From positions 9,309 to 73,308 of the forward strand of contig CAZARI010000012.1 in NCBI GenBank assembly GCA_964487545.1: a DNA stretch of 64,000 nt, in the 5' to 3' direction. The stretch comes from SKUL01 sp964487545 (GTDB lineage: Bacteria; Bacteroidota; Bacteroidia; Flavobacteriales_D; SKUL01). Within the stretch, counting starts at the first letter, position 1; the number at the start of each line of letters is the position of its first letter. Below, piece after piece: positions 51,700-60,059 of this stretch. The position numbers were made by a program, and so were the translations under genes. The notes beneath the pieces are model-generated. The model was not told the origin of the DNA. It searched no databases and was given only the letters and a program-made list of their open reading frames with translations.

Positions 51700-52110
51700 A
51701 TGCGATTGACCCTTATTTTATTCTTCAGCCTTTTTCTTACACTCGGAAGTTTTGCGCAGTGCGACACCATTGCAAATGCATGTGTAAAACACATCAATAA
51801 TGACTACATCTCCGATGGACAGCTTTATCGGTCGCTGCTATACGAAGATCAGGTGGCTGAATTCCGCACCATTTTTTATGGCGGAACCACCTACCGTTTG
51901 GCTGCATGCAGTGGATTTGAAGATGGAAACCTGATTTTCTCAGTTTACGACACCAAGCGAAATCTGCTTTTCAGAAACAGTGAATTCGATCATTCTCCTT
52001 TTTGGAATTTTGACGTAGAATCAACGATGGAAGTGATTGTAGAAGCCCAACTCGACCAAAGTAAACTTAATTCTGGTTGTGCTGTTTTACTCATAGGCTT
52101 TGAACCATAA
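51700..52110 (+). CDS. Small secreted beta-rich protein of unknown function
   Basis: A 136-aa product with a signal peptide (LILFFSLFLTLGSFAQ) and four Cys residues (QCDTI, NACVK, AACSG, SGCAV) that could form disulfides. The body alternates strands (AEFRTIFYGGTTYRLAACS, GNLIFSVYDTKRNLLFRN). It is exported, probably periplasmic. It is co-oriented with the upstream lipoprotein and ends in a terminator. Confidence 0.75.
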   Translation: MRLTLILFFSLFLTLGSFAQCDTIANACVKHINNDYISDGQLYRSLLYEDQVAEFRTIFYGGTTYRLAACSGFEDGNLIFSVYDTKRNLLFRNSEFDHSPFWNFDVESTMEVIVEAQLDQSKLNSGCAVLLIGFEP

Positions 52111-52132
52111 CCCTACCGAAAGTTTTCCGTAG

Positions 52133-52168
52133 AAAAGGCATCTGGCATAAGTCGGATGCCTTTTTTTA
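52133..52168 (+). terminator. Terminator after the small secreted gene
   Basis: AAAAGGCATC and GATGCCTTTT pair, extended inward through wobbles to an ATAA loop, and a T tract follows. It separates the envelope pair from the TerB-ABC gene. Confidence 0.88.
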
Positions 52169-52189
52169 TGGCTTTAAAACTTCAAATCC

Positions 52190-55100
52190 ATGAGTGAACG
52201 AATACTCCGCGCTTTAATGCAACTCTTTGCCATTATTGCGCGTGTAGAACCTTTGAGCGGGCAGGAGGAGAACGAAGGGCGCCGTATTGTTCGGTTATTC
52301 CTAAAACAGCAACTCAGCCAAAAACTGGTCAATCAGTACCTCATGGTTTTTGACGCTTTTATCGAACAGCACCAGCCCTATTCGAGCAAAAAGAATCAAC
52401 GCAAAAAAACTTCGGTTGCCTCGGTAAAGGTGTTAAGGATTTGCACTGAAATTAACGAAGAACTTACCCAGAAACAAAAGTTTATCGTGATGCTTCGGCT
52501 GCTGGAATTCGTTTATACGCACAGCGAAGCCACCGATCAGGAGTTGGAATTTGTAAGCACTGTTGCCAGCACTTTTAATATTACTAGTGAGGAATTTGAA
52601 CTCACCCGAGAACTGGTGCACGGACCTGGCCACCACGTTCCGGACGACGATAATTTTCTGGTTATTTCGGGTCAGAGGGAAAATCTGAATCAAAACGCGC
52701 TTCACCTCTATTCAGAGGGAATGCTATCGCCGATTGTTGTGTTAAGAATCTGCAGCATCAACCTGTTTTTTGTACGGTATCGTGGCGAATCGGTACTGAT
52801 GATGAACGGTCAGCACCTGATGCCTGATTATATCCACGTGCTCAACCCCGGGGCAAGTATCCGCAACCCGCGGCGTCAGGCTTCGATCTACTACAGCGAC
52901 CTGTTGAGCTGCTACATGAACGATGCACACTACGCTGGGGTGCAATTTGTGGTTGACGATCTCACTTACCACTTCCCCTTTGGAAACCAAGGTCTGCATC
53001 CGCTGAGTTTTACCGAAGAGTCGGGTAAACTGGTGGGAATTATGGGCGGTAGTGGTTCGGGAAAATCCACGCTGCTCAACATCCTCAACGGAAACCTAAA
53101 ACCCAGCAATGGCCAGGTGATGATCAACGGACTGGACGTACACGGTGAAAACGACGAGTTGGAAGGGGTCATCGGCTATATTGCGCAAGACGACCTGCTG
53201 ATCGATGAGCTAACTGTCTACCAAAATCTTTTCTACAACGCCAAGCTCTGCTTTGGTAAAATGAAAAATGAGGAGATTCACGAACTGGTCAGAGAAACGC
53301 TAGCCGATCTTGGATTATCGGACGTGAGCCATTTGAAGGTTGGTAACCCACTCGAAAAAACCATCAGCGGTGGTCAGCGAAAAAGGCTCAATATTGCGCT
53401 CGAACTGATTCGCGAACCGATGATTCTTTTTGTTGATGAACCCACATCGGGTCTTTCCAGTCGTGATTCTGAAAACATCATGGATCTGCTCAAAGAATTG
53501 AGCTTAAAAGGCAAGCTCATTTTTGTGGTAATTCACCAGCCTTCGTCGGATATTTTTAAGATGTTTGACCGGTTGATTATTCTGGATCAAGGCGGATATC
53601 CAGTTTTTAACGGCAATCCTGTAGAAAGTGTCACCTACTTCAAGAAGTTGATGAACCATGTGGACCACGACCAGTGTGAGTGTCCCGAATGTGGCAACGT
53701 CAACCCTGAACAAATTTTCAATATCATAGAAGCAAAGGTTGTCGATGAATTTGGACACCTGACTTCCAAGCGAAAAACATCACCGGAAGAGTGGTACGAA
53801 TACTATAAAGAATCGGATCAAGGCAACCACGGCAAGCCGGTGATGCAGAAAATGCTGCCCGAAATTAAATTCCGCATTCCAAACCGTTGGAAACAGATCA
53901 AGGTGTTTTTGAAAAGAGATGTGTTATCCAAAGTGAGCAACCTGCAATACATGCTGGTAAACTTTCTGGAAGCTCCGCTGTTGGCAGCGATCCTCACCTT
54001 TTTCATCCGCTATTTTGTGCATGATCCAGTAAGCGGCGGTGAATACATCTTCCGGGCCAACGACAACCTTCCGCAGTATATTTTCATTGCCGTAATTGTC
54101 GCTCTGTTTTTTGGGCTTACTGTAAGTTCGGAGGAAATTATCCGCGACAAGAAAATCATTGCCCGCGAATCATTCCTGAATCTAAGCCGGCGCAGTTATC
54201 TGTTGTCGAAAATCGGAGTGATGTTTAGCATTTCTGCCATTCAAACCCTGTCGTTTGTGTTGGTGGGGAATTTAATTCTCGGCATCCAAGACATGCATTT
54301 ATTCTACTGGCTGATGCTCTTTTCTACTTCCTGCTTTGCCAACATGCTGGGTTTGAACATTTCGGCCACTTTCAATTCGGCGAAAGTCATTTATATCATC
54401 ATCCCCATTCTGATCATTCCACAACTATTGTTCAGCGGGGTGATTGTGCGGTTCGATAAGCTGCACCCGATCATTAACTCACAGGCGGGTGTGCCACTAA
54501 TTGGCAACATCATGGCCTCTCGGTGGGCTTATGAAGGCCTGGCGGTGGCACAGTACACCGAAAACGCCTACAACAAGGAGTTTTATGAATATGAAAAACG
54601 CAAAAAATTCTCGAATTGGAAAAAGGACTATTGGGCCAAGGATTTGCAAAACCGCGCCAGTTCATCGCAGCGGATGATTAGCAACCCGGAAATGCAGAAC
54701 GAATTAGCGCATCATCTGGAGGTGCTTCGAAATGAAATCAGTCTAGAAAACAATTTTTTACGTGGCATTGAATTTGAAAAAACGAATCAATTCACCACAG
54801 AAAAGGTGACGCCCGAAGTGCTGAAAGAAGTGAATGATTACCTCAATTTATTGGTGGTTCACTACCGCAGTGTGTACAACAAGGCGTCGAATGAAAAAGA
54901 GACTAAATTGATGGAAATGACCGACACCGAAGAAAAAGCCGCTGCATTTCAGAAGTTGTACGATAATTACCACAACGAAAGTCTGGAGCGCTTTGTCACC
55001 AACAAAAACGATCTCACTTATATTCAGGAACACAACAACCGGCTGTTGCAGAAAAAGGATTTGATATACCGCGACGCCTTTCATTCCGGTGTGTTTGATT

Positions 55101-55309
55101 CCCATTTTTATGCTCCGAGCAAGCAGGTAGGCGGCGTTCAATTGCCCACCTTTTGGGTAAACCTGGCCGTAATTTGGGGAATGAGTCTGATACTGATTGG
55201 GCTGTTATTTATCAACGGTTTCAAGCGTTTGATGGACAGTATCAGCGGATTAATATCCAAACTGTTGCCCACGCCTCCGAAAAGAACCACGTCGCCATCG
55301 GTGCTCTAA
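52190..55309 (+). CDS. TerB-like domain fused to an ABCG-type ABC transporter
   Basis: A 1039-aa single-chain transporter. Residues 1-150 are helical and resemble TerB/DjlA N-terminal domains (LRALMQLFAIIARVEPLSGQ, KFIVMLRLLEFVYTHSEATD). A ~100-aa linker leads to the ABC ATPase: Walker A GGSGSGKSTLL (K292), signature ISGGQRKRLNIAL and Walker B ILFVDEPTSGL. A Cys patch follows (DQCECPECGNVNPEQIFNIIEAK). The ABC-2 membrane domain has about six helices, interrupted by a ~230-aa charged coiled-coil loop before the last helix. The substrate is unknown. ABCG half-transporters usually dimerise. It converges on siaC with almost no gap. Confidence 0.88.
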   Translation: MSERILRALMQLFAIIARVEPLSGQEENEGRRIVRLFLKQQLSQKLVNQYLMVFDAFIEQHQPYSSKKNQRKKTSVASVKVLRICTEINEELTQKQKFIVMLRLLEFVYTHSEATDQELEFVSTVASTFNITSEEFELTRELVHGPGHHVPDDDNFLVISGQRENLNQNALHLYSEGMLSPIVVLRICSINLFFVRYRGESVLMMNGQHLMPDYIHVLNPGASIRNPRRQASIYYSDLLSCYMNDAHYAGVQFVVDDLTYHFPFGNQGLHPLSFTEESGKLVGIMGGSGSGKSTLLNILNGNLKPSNGQVMINGLDVHGENDELEGVIGYIAQDDLLIDELTVYQNLFYNAKLCFGKMKNEEIHELVRETLADLGLSDVSHLKVGNPLEKTISGGQRKRLNIALELIREPMILFVDEPTSGLSSRDSENIMDLLKELSLKGKLIFVVIHQPSSDIFKMFDRLIILDQGGYPVFNGNPVESVTYFKKLMNHVDHDQCECPECGNVNPEQIFNIIEAKVVDEFGHLTSKRKTSPEEWYEYYKESDQGNHGKPVMQKMLPEIKFRIPNRWKQIKVFLKRDVLSKVSNLQYMLVNFLEAPLLAAILTFFIRYFVHDPVSGGEYIFRANDNLPQYIFIAVIVALFFGLTVSSEEIIRDKKIIARESFLNLSRRSYLLSKIGVMFSISAIQTLSFVLVGNLILGIQDMHLFYWLMLFSTSCFANMLGLNISATFNSAKVIYIIIPILIIPQLLFSGVIVRFDKLHPIINSQAGVPLIGNIMASRWAYEGLAVAQYTENAYNKEFYEYEKRKKFSNWKKDYWAKDLQNRASSSQRMISNPEMQNELAHHLEVLRNEISLENNFLRGIEFEKTNQFTTEKVTPEVLKEVNDYLNLLVVHYRSVYNKASNEKETKLMEMTDTEEKAAAFQKLYDNYHNESLERFVTNKNDLTYIQEHNNRLLQKKDLIYRDAFHSGVFDSHFYAPSKQVGGVQLPTFWVNLAVIWGMSLILIGLLFINGFKRLMDSISGLISKLLPTPPKRTTSPSVL

Positions 55310-55337
55310 AAAAGAAGAGGAGGTTTTACACCTCCTC
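55308..55337 (-). terminator. Terminator overlapping the siaC stop codon
   Basis: On the minus strand GAGGAGGT, a loop and ACCTCCTC are followed by TTCTTTTTT. The siaC stop codon lies in the loop, and the A-rich side overlaps the end of the converging ABC gene. Confidence 0.6.
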
Positions 55338-55709
55338 AATTTCTATCATATCAAATGGCAAGTCGATAATGGCTTGATAATCTTCACCGGCTTCGAGCAT
55401 ATCTTCGTCGTCAATTTCATAATGCCATTTAATCCTCACCATCTTTCCTAACTTTCGGATGTCCTCTAGCCGCTTAAACACATCGAGAATGCATTTTGAT
55501 GAGCTGGTATTAAAGTACTCTAGCTGAATATTAACAACGGTTTCGGCACCGGCAACATCTGCGTATTGCTCAATCCAGTCGATCAGCGGTTTATAAAATT
55601 CAATTGAGTTCTCTGGAATCGAACGACCCTTAATCAGCAACGTACCGGTAGTTGAATTAAACGCTACCAGTGGTGTTTTTGATGTACCTTCTTTGAAAAT
55701 ATTTTCCAT
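55326..55709 (-). CDS. siaC: SiaC-family regulatory phosphoprotein (DUF1987)
   Basis: A 127-aa DUF1987 protein paralogous to the gene at 44457: TPLVAFNSTTGTLLIKGRSI, ENSIEFYKPLIDWIEQY, LEYFNTSSSKCILDVFKRL and DDEDMLEAGEDYQAIIDLP. The phosphorylatable NTSS is conserved. It follows the SiaB-like kinase gene by 11 bases on the same strand, the arrangement of the Pseudomonas siaB-siaC pair. SiaC phosphorylation state there switches c-di-GMP signalling; the target here is unknown and no diguanylate cyclase is in the window. Confidence 0.9.
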   Translation of the reverse strand: MENIFKEGTSKTPLVAFNSTTGTLLIKGRSIPENSIEFYKPLIDWIEQYADVAGAETVVNIQLEYFNTSSSKCILDVFKRLEDIRKLGKMVRIKWHYEIDDEDMLEAGEDYQAIIDLPFDMIEIEEV

Positions 55710-55720
55710 CGGATGTGATT

Positions 55721-56278
55721 TTAAGCAACTTTTACATTCAGACTAAAAAAGGAATTTTTATCATCGAAGGGAATAAAACCGAAGTCGAGCTTATTGCCTG
55801 CCTTTCTGGCGATATCGATCATACCGAGCCCACCCCCTCCTTTTTCGCTCACCTCACCATTATTCAACACCGATTGGTAAAGCGTCTTTAATTCTTCTCT
55901 GGTCATGCCATTGATTTCTTCGAGCCGGTGTTTGAGCCGATCGACATTCTGATTTTCGATAAAATTTCCGGTGATAATTGAATAGCCGGTGGCATTTCGG
56001 GCAATCATAATCATTACCGATGACTCGTGATTTAGGTCTTGACGACTTAAAACGGAAGATGCACCTTTATGATGATACAGGTTTTGGAGTAGCTCTACCA
56101 ACACATTAAACACCTTTTTTCGGATTTGCGGTTGTTCATCAAATTGGGCTAACTTCTCTTCCACCACGGTGAGAATAGAATTCAGCAAATCCGGACTCAG
56201 TTCACCCTTAAAGGAGAGCATAATGTTTTTGCGCTCCATCTGATCATAGAGATCGTATATTTCAAATTGTTCATTCAT
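55721..56278 (-). CDS. siaB: SiaB-family protein kinase (GHKL-type)
   Basis: A 185-aa SiaB-like kinase (DUF6272). The ATP-binding GHKL elements are NVLVELLQNLYHH (N box) and KGGGGLGMIDIARKAG (G box), separated by the strand EINGMTREELKTLYQ region. It has no receiver or input domain. It is predicted to phosphorylate SiaC on Ser/Thr. The ATG at 56278 was chosen because a TATATTTG promoter lies 15 bases before it; a longer in-frame form has no homology. The partner phosphatase SiaA is not in the window. Confidence 0.88.
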   Translation of the reverse strand: MNEQFEIYDLYDQMERKNIMLSFKGELSPDLLNSILTVVEEKLAQFDEQPQIRKKVFNVLVELLQNLYHHKGASSVLSRQDLNHESSVMIMIARNATGYSIITGNFIENQNVDRLKHRLEEINGMTREELKTLYQSVLNNGEVSEKGGGGLGMIDIARKAGNKLDFGFIPFDDKNSFFSLNVKVA

Positions 56279-56293
56279 GGTTGGCACAACAGG

Positions 56294-56301
56294 CAAATAT
56301 A
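56294..56301 (-). promoter_or_regulatory. siaB-siaC promoter -7 element
   Basis: The minus strand reads TATATTTG, an exact TAnnTTTG match, 15 bases before the siaB ATG. Confidence 0.6.
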
Positions 56302-56407
56302 GCAAGTACCATTTTGTGGTGGCGTTCACTTTCAGATTATTTCAACCACCCACTGTTTATACTCCTTTTGCGATCATTCCATTGTGAGGTCTGTGCTACT
56401 TTTGGGT

Positions 56408-56415
56408 TATATTTG
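56408..56415 (+). promoter_or_regulatory. Promoter -7 element for the methyltransferase-ZIP operon
   Basis: TATATTTG matches the consensus, 18 bases before the methyltransferase ATG. It excludes a 51-codon in-frame extension that overlaps the siaB promoter. Confidence 0.6.
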
Positions 56416-56433
56416 CAGCCCAATAGAAGGTCG

Positions 56434-57171
56434 ATGAGCAGCAAAGATTCGTGGTATAAAACCTGGTTCGACTCCCCTTACTATCACCAGCTCTACAAGC
56501 ACCGTGATGTGAAGGAGGCCAGCCGTTTTGTACGTAAACTGGTCAAAGAACTCAAGCCCGATCCTGCCGACAGCATATTGGATGTGGGATGTGGCAAAGG
56601 ACGCCATTGCATTCAGTTGCACAAAATGGGATTTAACGACGTGACAGGCATCGACCTGAGCGCCAAGAATATTGAGGCGGCGCGTGCCACAGAACGACCA
56701 GGCTTGCGGTTTTTTGAACACGATATGCGCGAGCCTCTCTCCGAACAGAAGTTTGATTTAATCCTCAATTTATTCACCAGTTTCGGTTATTTTAGCGACA
56801 AATCTGAAAACCTAAAGGTGTTGCAATCAGCAGCTACAATGCTAAATCCGGGCGGACGTTTTGTTCTCGATTTTTTGAACGCACCCAAAGTCATCAAAGA
56901 ACTGGTCCCGGAAGAAACTCAGGAAGCAGAAGGTAATTTGTTTGATATTCATCGAACGGCCACCAAAGGAGTTATTATAAAAACCATTACGGTGAACGAA
57001 GATCCTGCGCTACGGTTCGAGGAACGCGTGCAAGCCTTAGACCGGGATGATCTTTTTGAGTTGTTTGAAGTGGCCCGGCTAAAGCCTGAATCGGTATACG
57101 GATCGTATGATTTCACTGAATTCCACCCTGACCAATCCGACCGGTTGATCATCATTGCGTCGAAAGAATGA
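56434..57171 (+). CDS. Class I SAM-dependent methyltransferase
   Basis: A 245-aa methyltransferase. Motif I is SILDVGCGKGRHCIQLH, motif II is VTGIDLSAKNIEAA, and motif IV/V is FDLILNLFTSFGYFSD, followed by LNPGGRFVLDF. The N-terminal WYKTWFDSPYYHQLYKHRD is shared with a set of Bacteroidota methyltransferases of unknown substrate. It overlaps the ZIP transporter start by 4 bases (ATGA), suggesting a shared operon, but no functional link is evident. Confidence 0.88.
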   Translation: MSSKDSWYKTWFDSPYYHQLYKHRDVKEASRFVRKLVKELKPDPADSILDVGCGKGRHCIQLHKMGFNDVTGIDLSAKNIEAARATERPGLRFFEHDMREPLSEQKFDLILNLFTSFGYFSDKSENLKVLQSAATMLNPGGRFVLDFLNAPKVIKELVPEETQEAEGNLFDIHRTATKGVIIKTITVNEDPALRFEERVQALDRDDLFELFEVARLKPESVYGSYDFTEFHPDQSDRLIIIASKE

Positions 57172-57902
57172 CCGAAAGCATAGAGCGAATTATCATCCTG
57201 TTCACATCGGCCATGGTAGCCGGTGGCTTTGTATTAATGTTTCCAAAATTGTTGAAACCACACCTGAAAATGCTGCTGGCTTTCAGTGGTGCTTTCCTTT
57301 TGGGAGTGGCGGTGTTGCACATTTTGCCCGAGGCCTACGCCATCGAAAGCACACAGGTGGGCATTTTTATTATTGTCGGATTTTTGTTGCAAATCACGCT
57401 CGAATATTTTTCAGGCGGAATAGAACACGGCCACATTCACACCAAAAATGGCGGACATCATCACCAGCAAACCATTTCGTGGACCATGTTGTTCAGCTTG
57501 GTTTTGCACGCACTCACCGAAAGTCTGCCGCTGGGCTTTCACGACCACGAGCACGTGGGTCACTCACACGACGGTTATCTTTGGGCTATTGTTATTCATA
57601 AAATTCCGATTACCATCGCGCTGGTGAGTTTGATGGTAGGCATGGGTGTTCCCCGCAAAAAAACCATTCTTTTTCTGCTGATTTTTGCGCTGGCTGCTCC
57701 TGCCGGAATAATGCTTACGCCTTTGCTGGATCACGGTCACGACGACAACACTATGCTGGCCGCCATTATGGGCATCGCCGGAGGGATAATTCTGCATGTT
57801 TCCACCACGATATTACTCGAAGCGAGCGAAAATCACCGTTTCAATTTATATAAAATGATGGTGATTGTCGTTGGATTTGCACTGGCGTGGCTTTCCGTTT
57901 AA
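57168..57902 (+). CDS. ZIP-family divalent metal transporter
   Basis: A 244-aa ZIP transporter with eight predicted helices. The metal path is visible in SLVLHALTESLPLGF (TM4) and HKIPITIALVSLMVG (TM5), with the expected His and Glu residues. Two His-rich loops occur: EHGHIHTKNGGHHHQQ between TM3 and TM4, and HDHEHVGHSHDG after TM4. Zinc or iron import is likely. Its ATG overlaps the methyltransferase stop. A CDS-free stretch of about 125 bases to the peroxiredoxin gene follows. Confidence 0.92.
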   Translation: MTESIERIIILFTSAMVAGGFVLMFPKLLKPHLKMLLAFSGAFLLGVAVLHILPEAYAIESTQVGIFIIVGFLLQITLEYFSGGIEHGHIHTKNGGHHHQQTISWTMLFSLVLHALTESLPLGFHDHEHVGHSHDGYLWAIVIHKIPITIALVSLMVGMGVPRKKTILFLLIFALAAPAGIMLTPLLDHGHDDNTMLAAIMGIAGGIILHVSTTILLEASENHRFNLYKMMVIVVGFALAWLSV

Positions 57903-57978
57903 AAATTCGATAAGGTTTACTTATGCCATCATTTATAAATGCCATGACCCCGGGACGGTTAAGGTGGTTGTAAATACC

Positions 57979-57986
57979 TATTTTTG
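57979..57986 (+). promoter_or_regulatory. Peroxiredoxin promoter -7 element
   Basis: TATTTTTG matches TAnnTTTG, 42 bases before the peroxiredoxin ATG. It could be a target of the OxyR encoded at 39283, but no operator is recognisable. Confidence 0.5.
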
Positions 57987-58028
57987 CCAGAACAATACAA
58001 AATGTAAACCCAAAAACCCATTTTAATT

Positions 58029-58661
58029 ATGTCTGTACTAGTTGGAAAAAAAGCACCTTCATTTAATGCCGGCGCAGTAATCAACGGCGAAGAAATCGTT
58101 GAAAATTTCTCACTCGATCAATACCTCGGAAAAAAACACGTGATTTTCTTCTTTTACCCCAAAGACTTCACCTTTGTTTGCCCAACCGAGCTACACGCTT
58201 TTCAAGAGCGTCTTGCCGATTTCGAAAAGAAAGGTGTAGCTGTAGTGGCCTGCTCAACCGACACTGAGGAATCTCACTGGGGATGGCTTCAAATGTCTAA
58301 AAAAGACGGCGGTATTCAGGGAGTTACCTACCCGGTTGTTGCCGACACCACCAAAACCATCAGCGATGCGTTTGGTGTACTTGCCGGCCAGTATGATTAC
58401 GGGTTGGACGGAGAGCTTACCGCTTCTGGCCCGATGGTAGCTTACCGCGGCTTGTTCCTGATTGACAAAGAAGGTGTGGTTCAGCACCAGGTGGTAAACA
58501 ACATGCCGCTGGGCCGAAATGTTGATGAAGCCATGAGAATGGTTGACGCACTTCAGTTCTTTGAGCAAAAAGGTGAAGTTTGCCCGGCCAACTGGGAAGA
58601 AGGAAAAGGTGGTATGAAGGCCGACCACAAAGGTGTTGCCGAATATCTTTCTGCCAATTAA
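58029..58661 (+). CDS. Typical 2-Cys peroxiredoxin (AhpC/Prx1 type)
   Basis: A 210-aa peroxiredoxin. The peroxidatic Cys is C51 in FYPKDFTFVCPTELHAFQ, with the Thr and Arg support residues of the family, and the resolving Cys is C185 in EVCPANWEEG. It reduces H2O2 and organic peroxides in the cytoplasm using thioredoxin or AhpF-type partners. The C-terminal extension past C185 is typical. It has its own promoter and terminator. Confidence 0.95.
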   Translation: MSVLVGKKAPSFNAGAVINGEEIVENFSLDQYLGKKHVIFFFYPKDFTFVCPTELHAFQERLADFEKKGVAVVACSTDTEESHWGWLQMSKKDGGIQGVTYPVVADTTKTISDAFGVLAGQYDYGLDGELTASGPMVAYRGLFLIDKEGVVQHQVVNNMPLGRNVDEAMRMVDALQFFEQKGEVCPANWEEGKGGMKADHKGVAEYLSAN

Positions 58662-58690
58662 GAACTTCCTGAGTTCATGATTTAATAAAG

Positions 58691-58722
58691 AAGGGTTGTG
58701 CCGAAAGGTGCAGCCCTTTTTT
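58691..58722 (+). terminator. Terminator after the peroxiredoxin gene
   Basis: GGGTTGTGCC, loop GAAA and GGTGCAGCCC pair with G-U wobbles and are followed by TTTTTT. It lies about 30 bases past the stop. Confidence 0.85.
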
Positions 58723-58777
58723 CATTTGGGCGGGTTTTCCCTATTTTCACCAAAATCAATTACTAACCGCGCTTTTT

Positions 58778-59296
58778 TTGTCTGCACTTTTCCCATTTCG
58801 CTTTTCACAACCATTTCGGTCAGCGCGTGCAAACGACACCGGCGATCCGATTAATCCATTTACCGCTCGCTTTGCCGCACTTCTCACGTTATTGGCCGGC
58901 CTGTTATTACTCGTTGACCAGCAACTTGAAACCAAATTCATTGCCTCGCCTGTTGTTCATATAGATGAATCTTCAATGCAGATAACCACCGAAAGCGTTT
59001 CATTTTTGCCAGATTTCAAGAATGTCACACACCCCAATATGCAGGAAGGCCATTTACTGATTCTGGAGGTGAGTCCCATTACCAAAACCGTGGTGGCCTA
59101 TAAGGAAGCAGATGAACTTCTCGTGCAAATTCCGCGCGAAATCATTTTTAATTACTGGCCGCTAACACTGGCCATGACGCTCTTATCACTTTTTTTGCTC
59201 ATTCGTTGGAACCACCTGAAAAGCCACACCGAACTACTGGTGTTGAATCTGGTTTTAATGCTCATCGTTTCTATTCTATATGTGATTTCCCATTAA
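58778..59296 (+). CDS. Small membrane protein of unknown function
   Basis: A 172-aa product with about three hydrophobic segments: residues about 32-48 (FAALLTLLAGLLLLVD), about 124-142 (YWPLTLAMTLLSLFLLI) and about 150-168. The 75 residues between the first two are polar and beta-like. No family recognised. It seems to begin with TTG at 58778, since no ATG or GTG precedes the hydrophobic helix in frame, so the start is uncertain. It lies between the peroxiredoxin terminator and a lipoprotein gene. Confidence 0.55.
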   Translation: MSALFPFRFSQPFRSARANDTGDPINPFTARFAALLTLLAGLLLLVDQQLETKFIASPVVHIDESSMQITTESVSFLPDFKNVTHPNMQEGHLLILEVSPITKTVVAYKEADELLVQIPREIIFNYWPLTLAMTLLSLFLLIRWNHLKSHTELLVLNLVLMLIVSILYVISH

Positions 59297-59360
59297 TCGG
59301 AATTATTCTTGCTATTTCGGTATTTTTACAATCACATTAAAAAACCAAAAAACCACACAA

Positions 59361-60053
59361 ATGAAAACCAACCATTTGCTTTTGGCCTTCTTGTTCTTAA
59401 TTATCCTGAACAGTTGTCAAAAAGCCAAACCATCCGACGAAATTAATCAGGGATTAATTTATACCAACTACGAAATGAGCTACGATGCCACGGAAGATAT
59501 GACTACCGTTAAAGCCAACTTCCGTAATACCACCGCCGTGGGTCGTCAACTGAAACTTAGTTCACCGAGCGAAATCCGGTTCAACGGTGAAGTGCTTTCA
59601 CAAAAAACGATAGCGATAACCAACGAAACCTATTACGAGAAAAAATATAACGGATATATTTCAGAGGGCGTTTTCCGCTGGACTAATGCCAACAGCAAAG
59701 TGTACACCAATGAAATTGTCATGTATCCGGCGACATTACCCACCGAACTCGAAGCCATTCCCAACAACAGTGATTACGAAGTAATCTGGGATGGCCACCC
59801 GCTTGACCACGATGAAAGTGTGCAGCTTAAGGTTGATGTAGTTGGCGGTACCCATAACTACTTTACGCAAGACGAGTTTCTGAGCAATAGCCTAATCCTC
59901 ACGGCCGAATATCTTCAATCGGTAGCACCGGGCTACGCGCAGTTGAGTCTCAAGCGTCAGTACCGGCCCCCGCTTCAAGAGAAAACGTTGTCCGGTGGAC
60001 GCATTACGGCTGTTTACACCACCGCAGAAACCGGGGTAGATCTGCTTCCCTGA
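59361..60053 (+). CDS. Lipoprotein of unknown function
   Basis: The 230-aa product starts MKTNHLLLAFLFLIILNS and then Cys, an SPII lipobox. The mature part is beta-rich (LIYTNYEMSYDATEDMTTVK, TAVGRQLKLSSPSEIRFNGE, EVIWDGHPLDHDESVQLKVD) and looks like an Ig-like sandwich. It should be lipid-anchored in the envelope. The 3' end converges on the protease gene with a 6-base gap and no visible terminator. Confidence 0.75.
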   Translation: MKTNHLLLAFLFLIILNSCQKAKPSDEINQGLIYTNYEMSYDATEDMTTVKANFRNTTAVGRQLKLSSPSEIRFNGEVLSQKTIAITNETYYEKKYNGYISEGVFRWTNANSKVYTNEIVMYPATLPTELEAIPNNSDYEVIWDGHPLDHDESVQLKVDVVGGTHNYFTQDEFLSNSLILTAEYLQSVAPGYAQLSLKRQYRPPLQEKTLSGGRITAVYTTAETGVDLLP

Positions 60054-60059
60054 CCGTCT

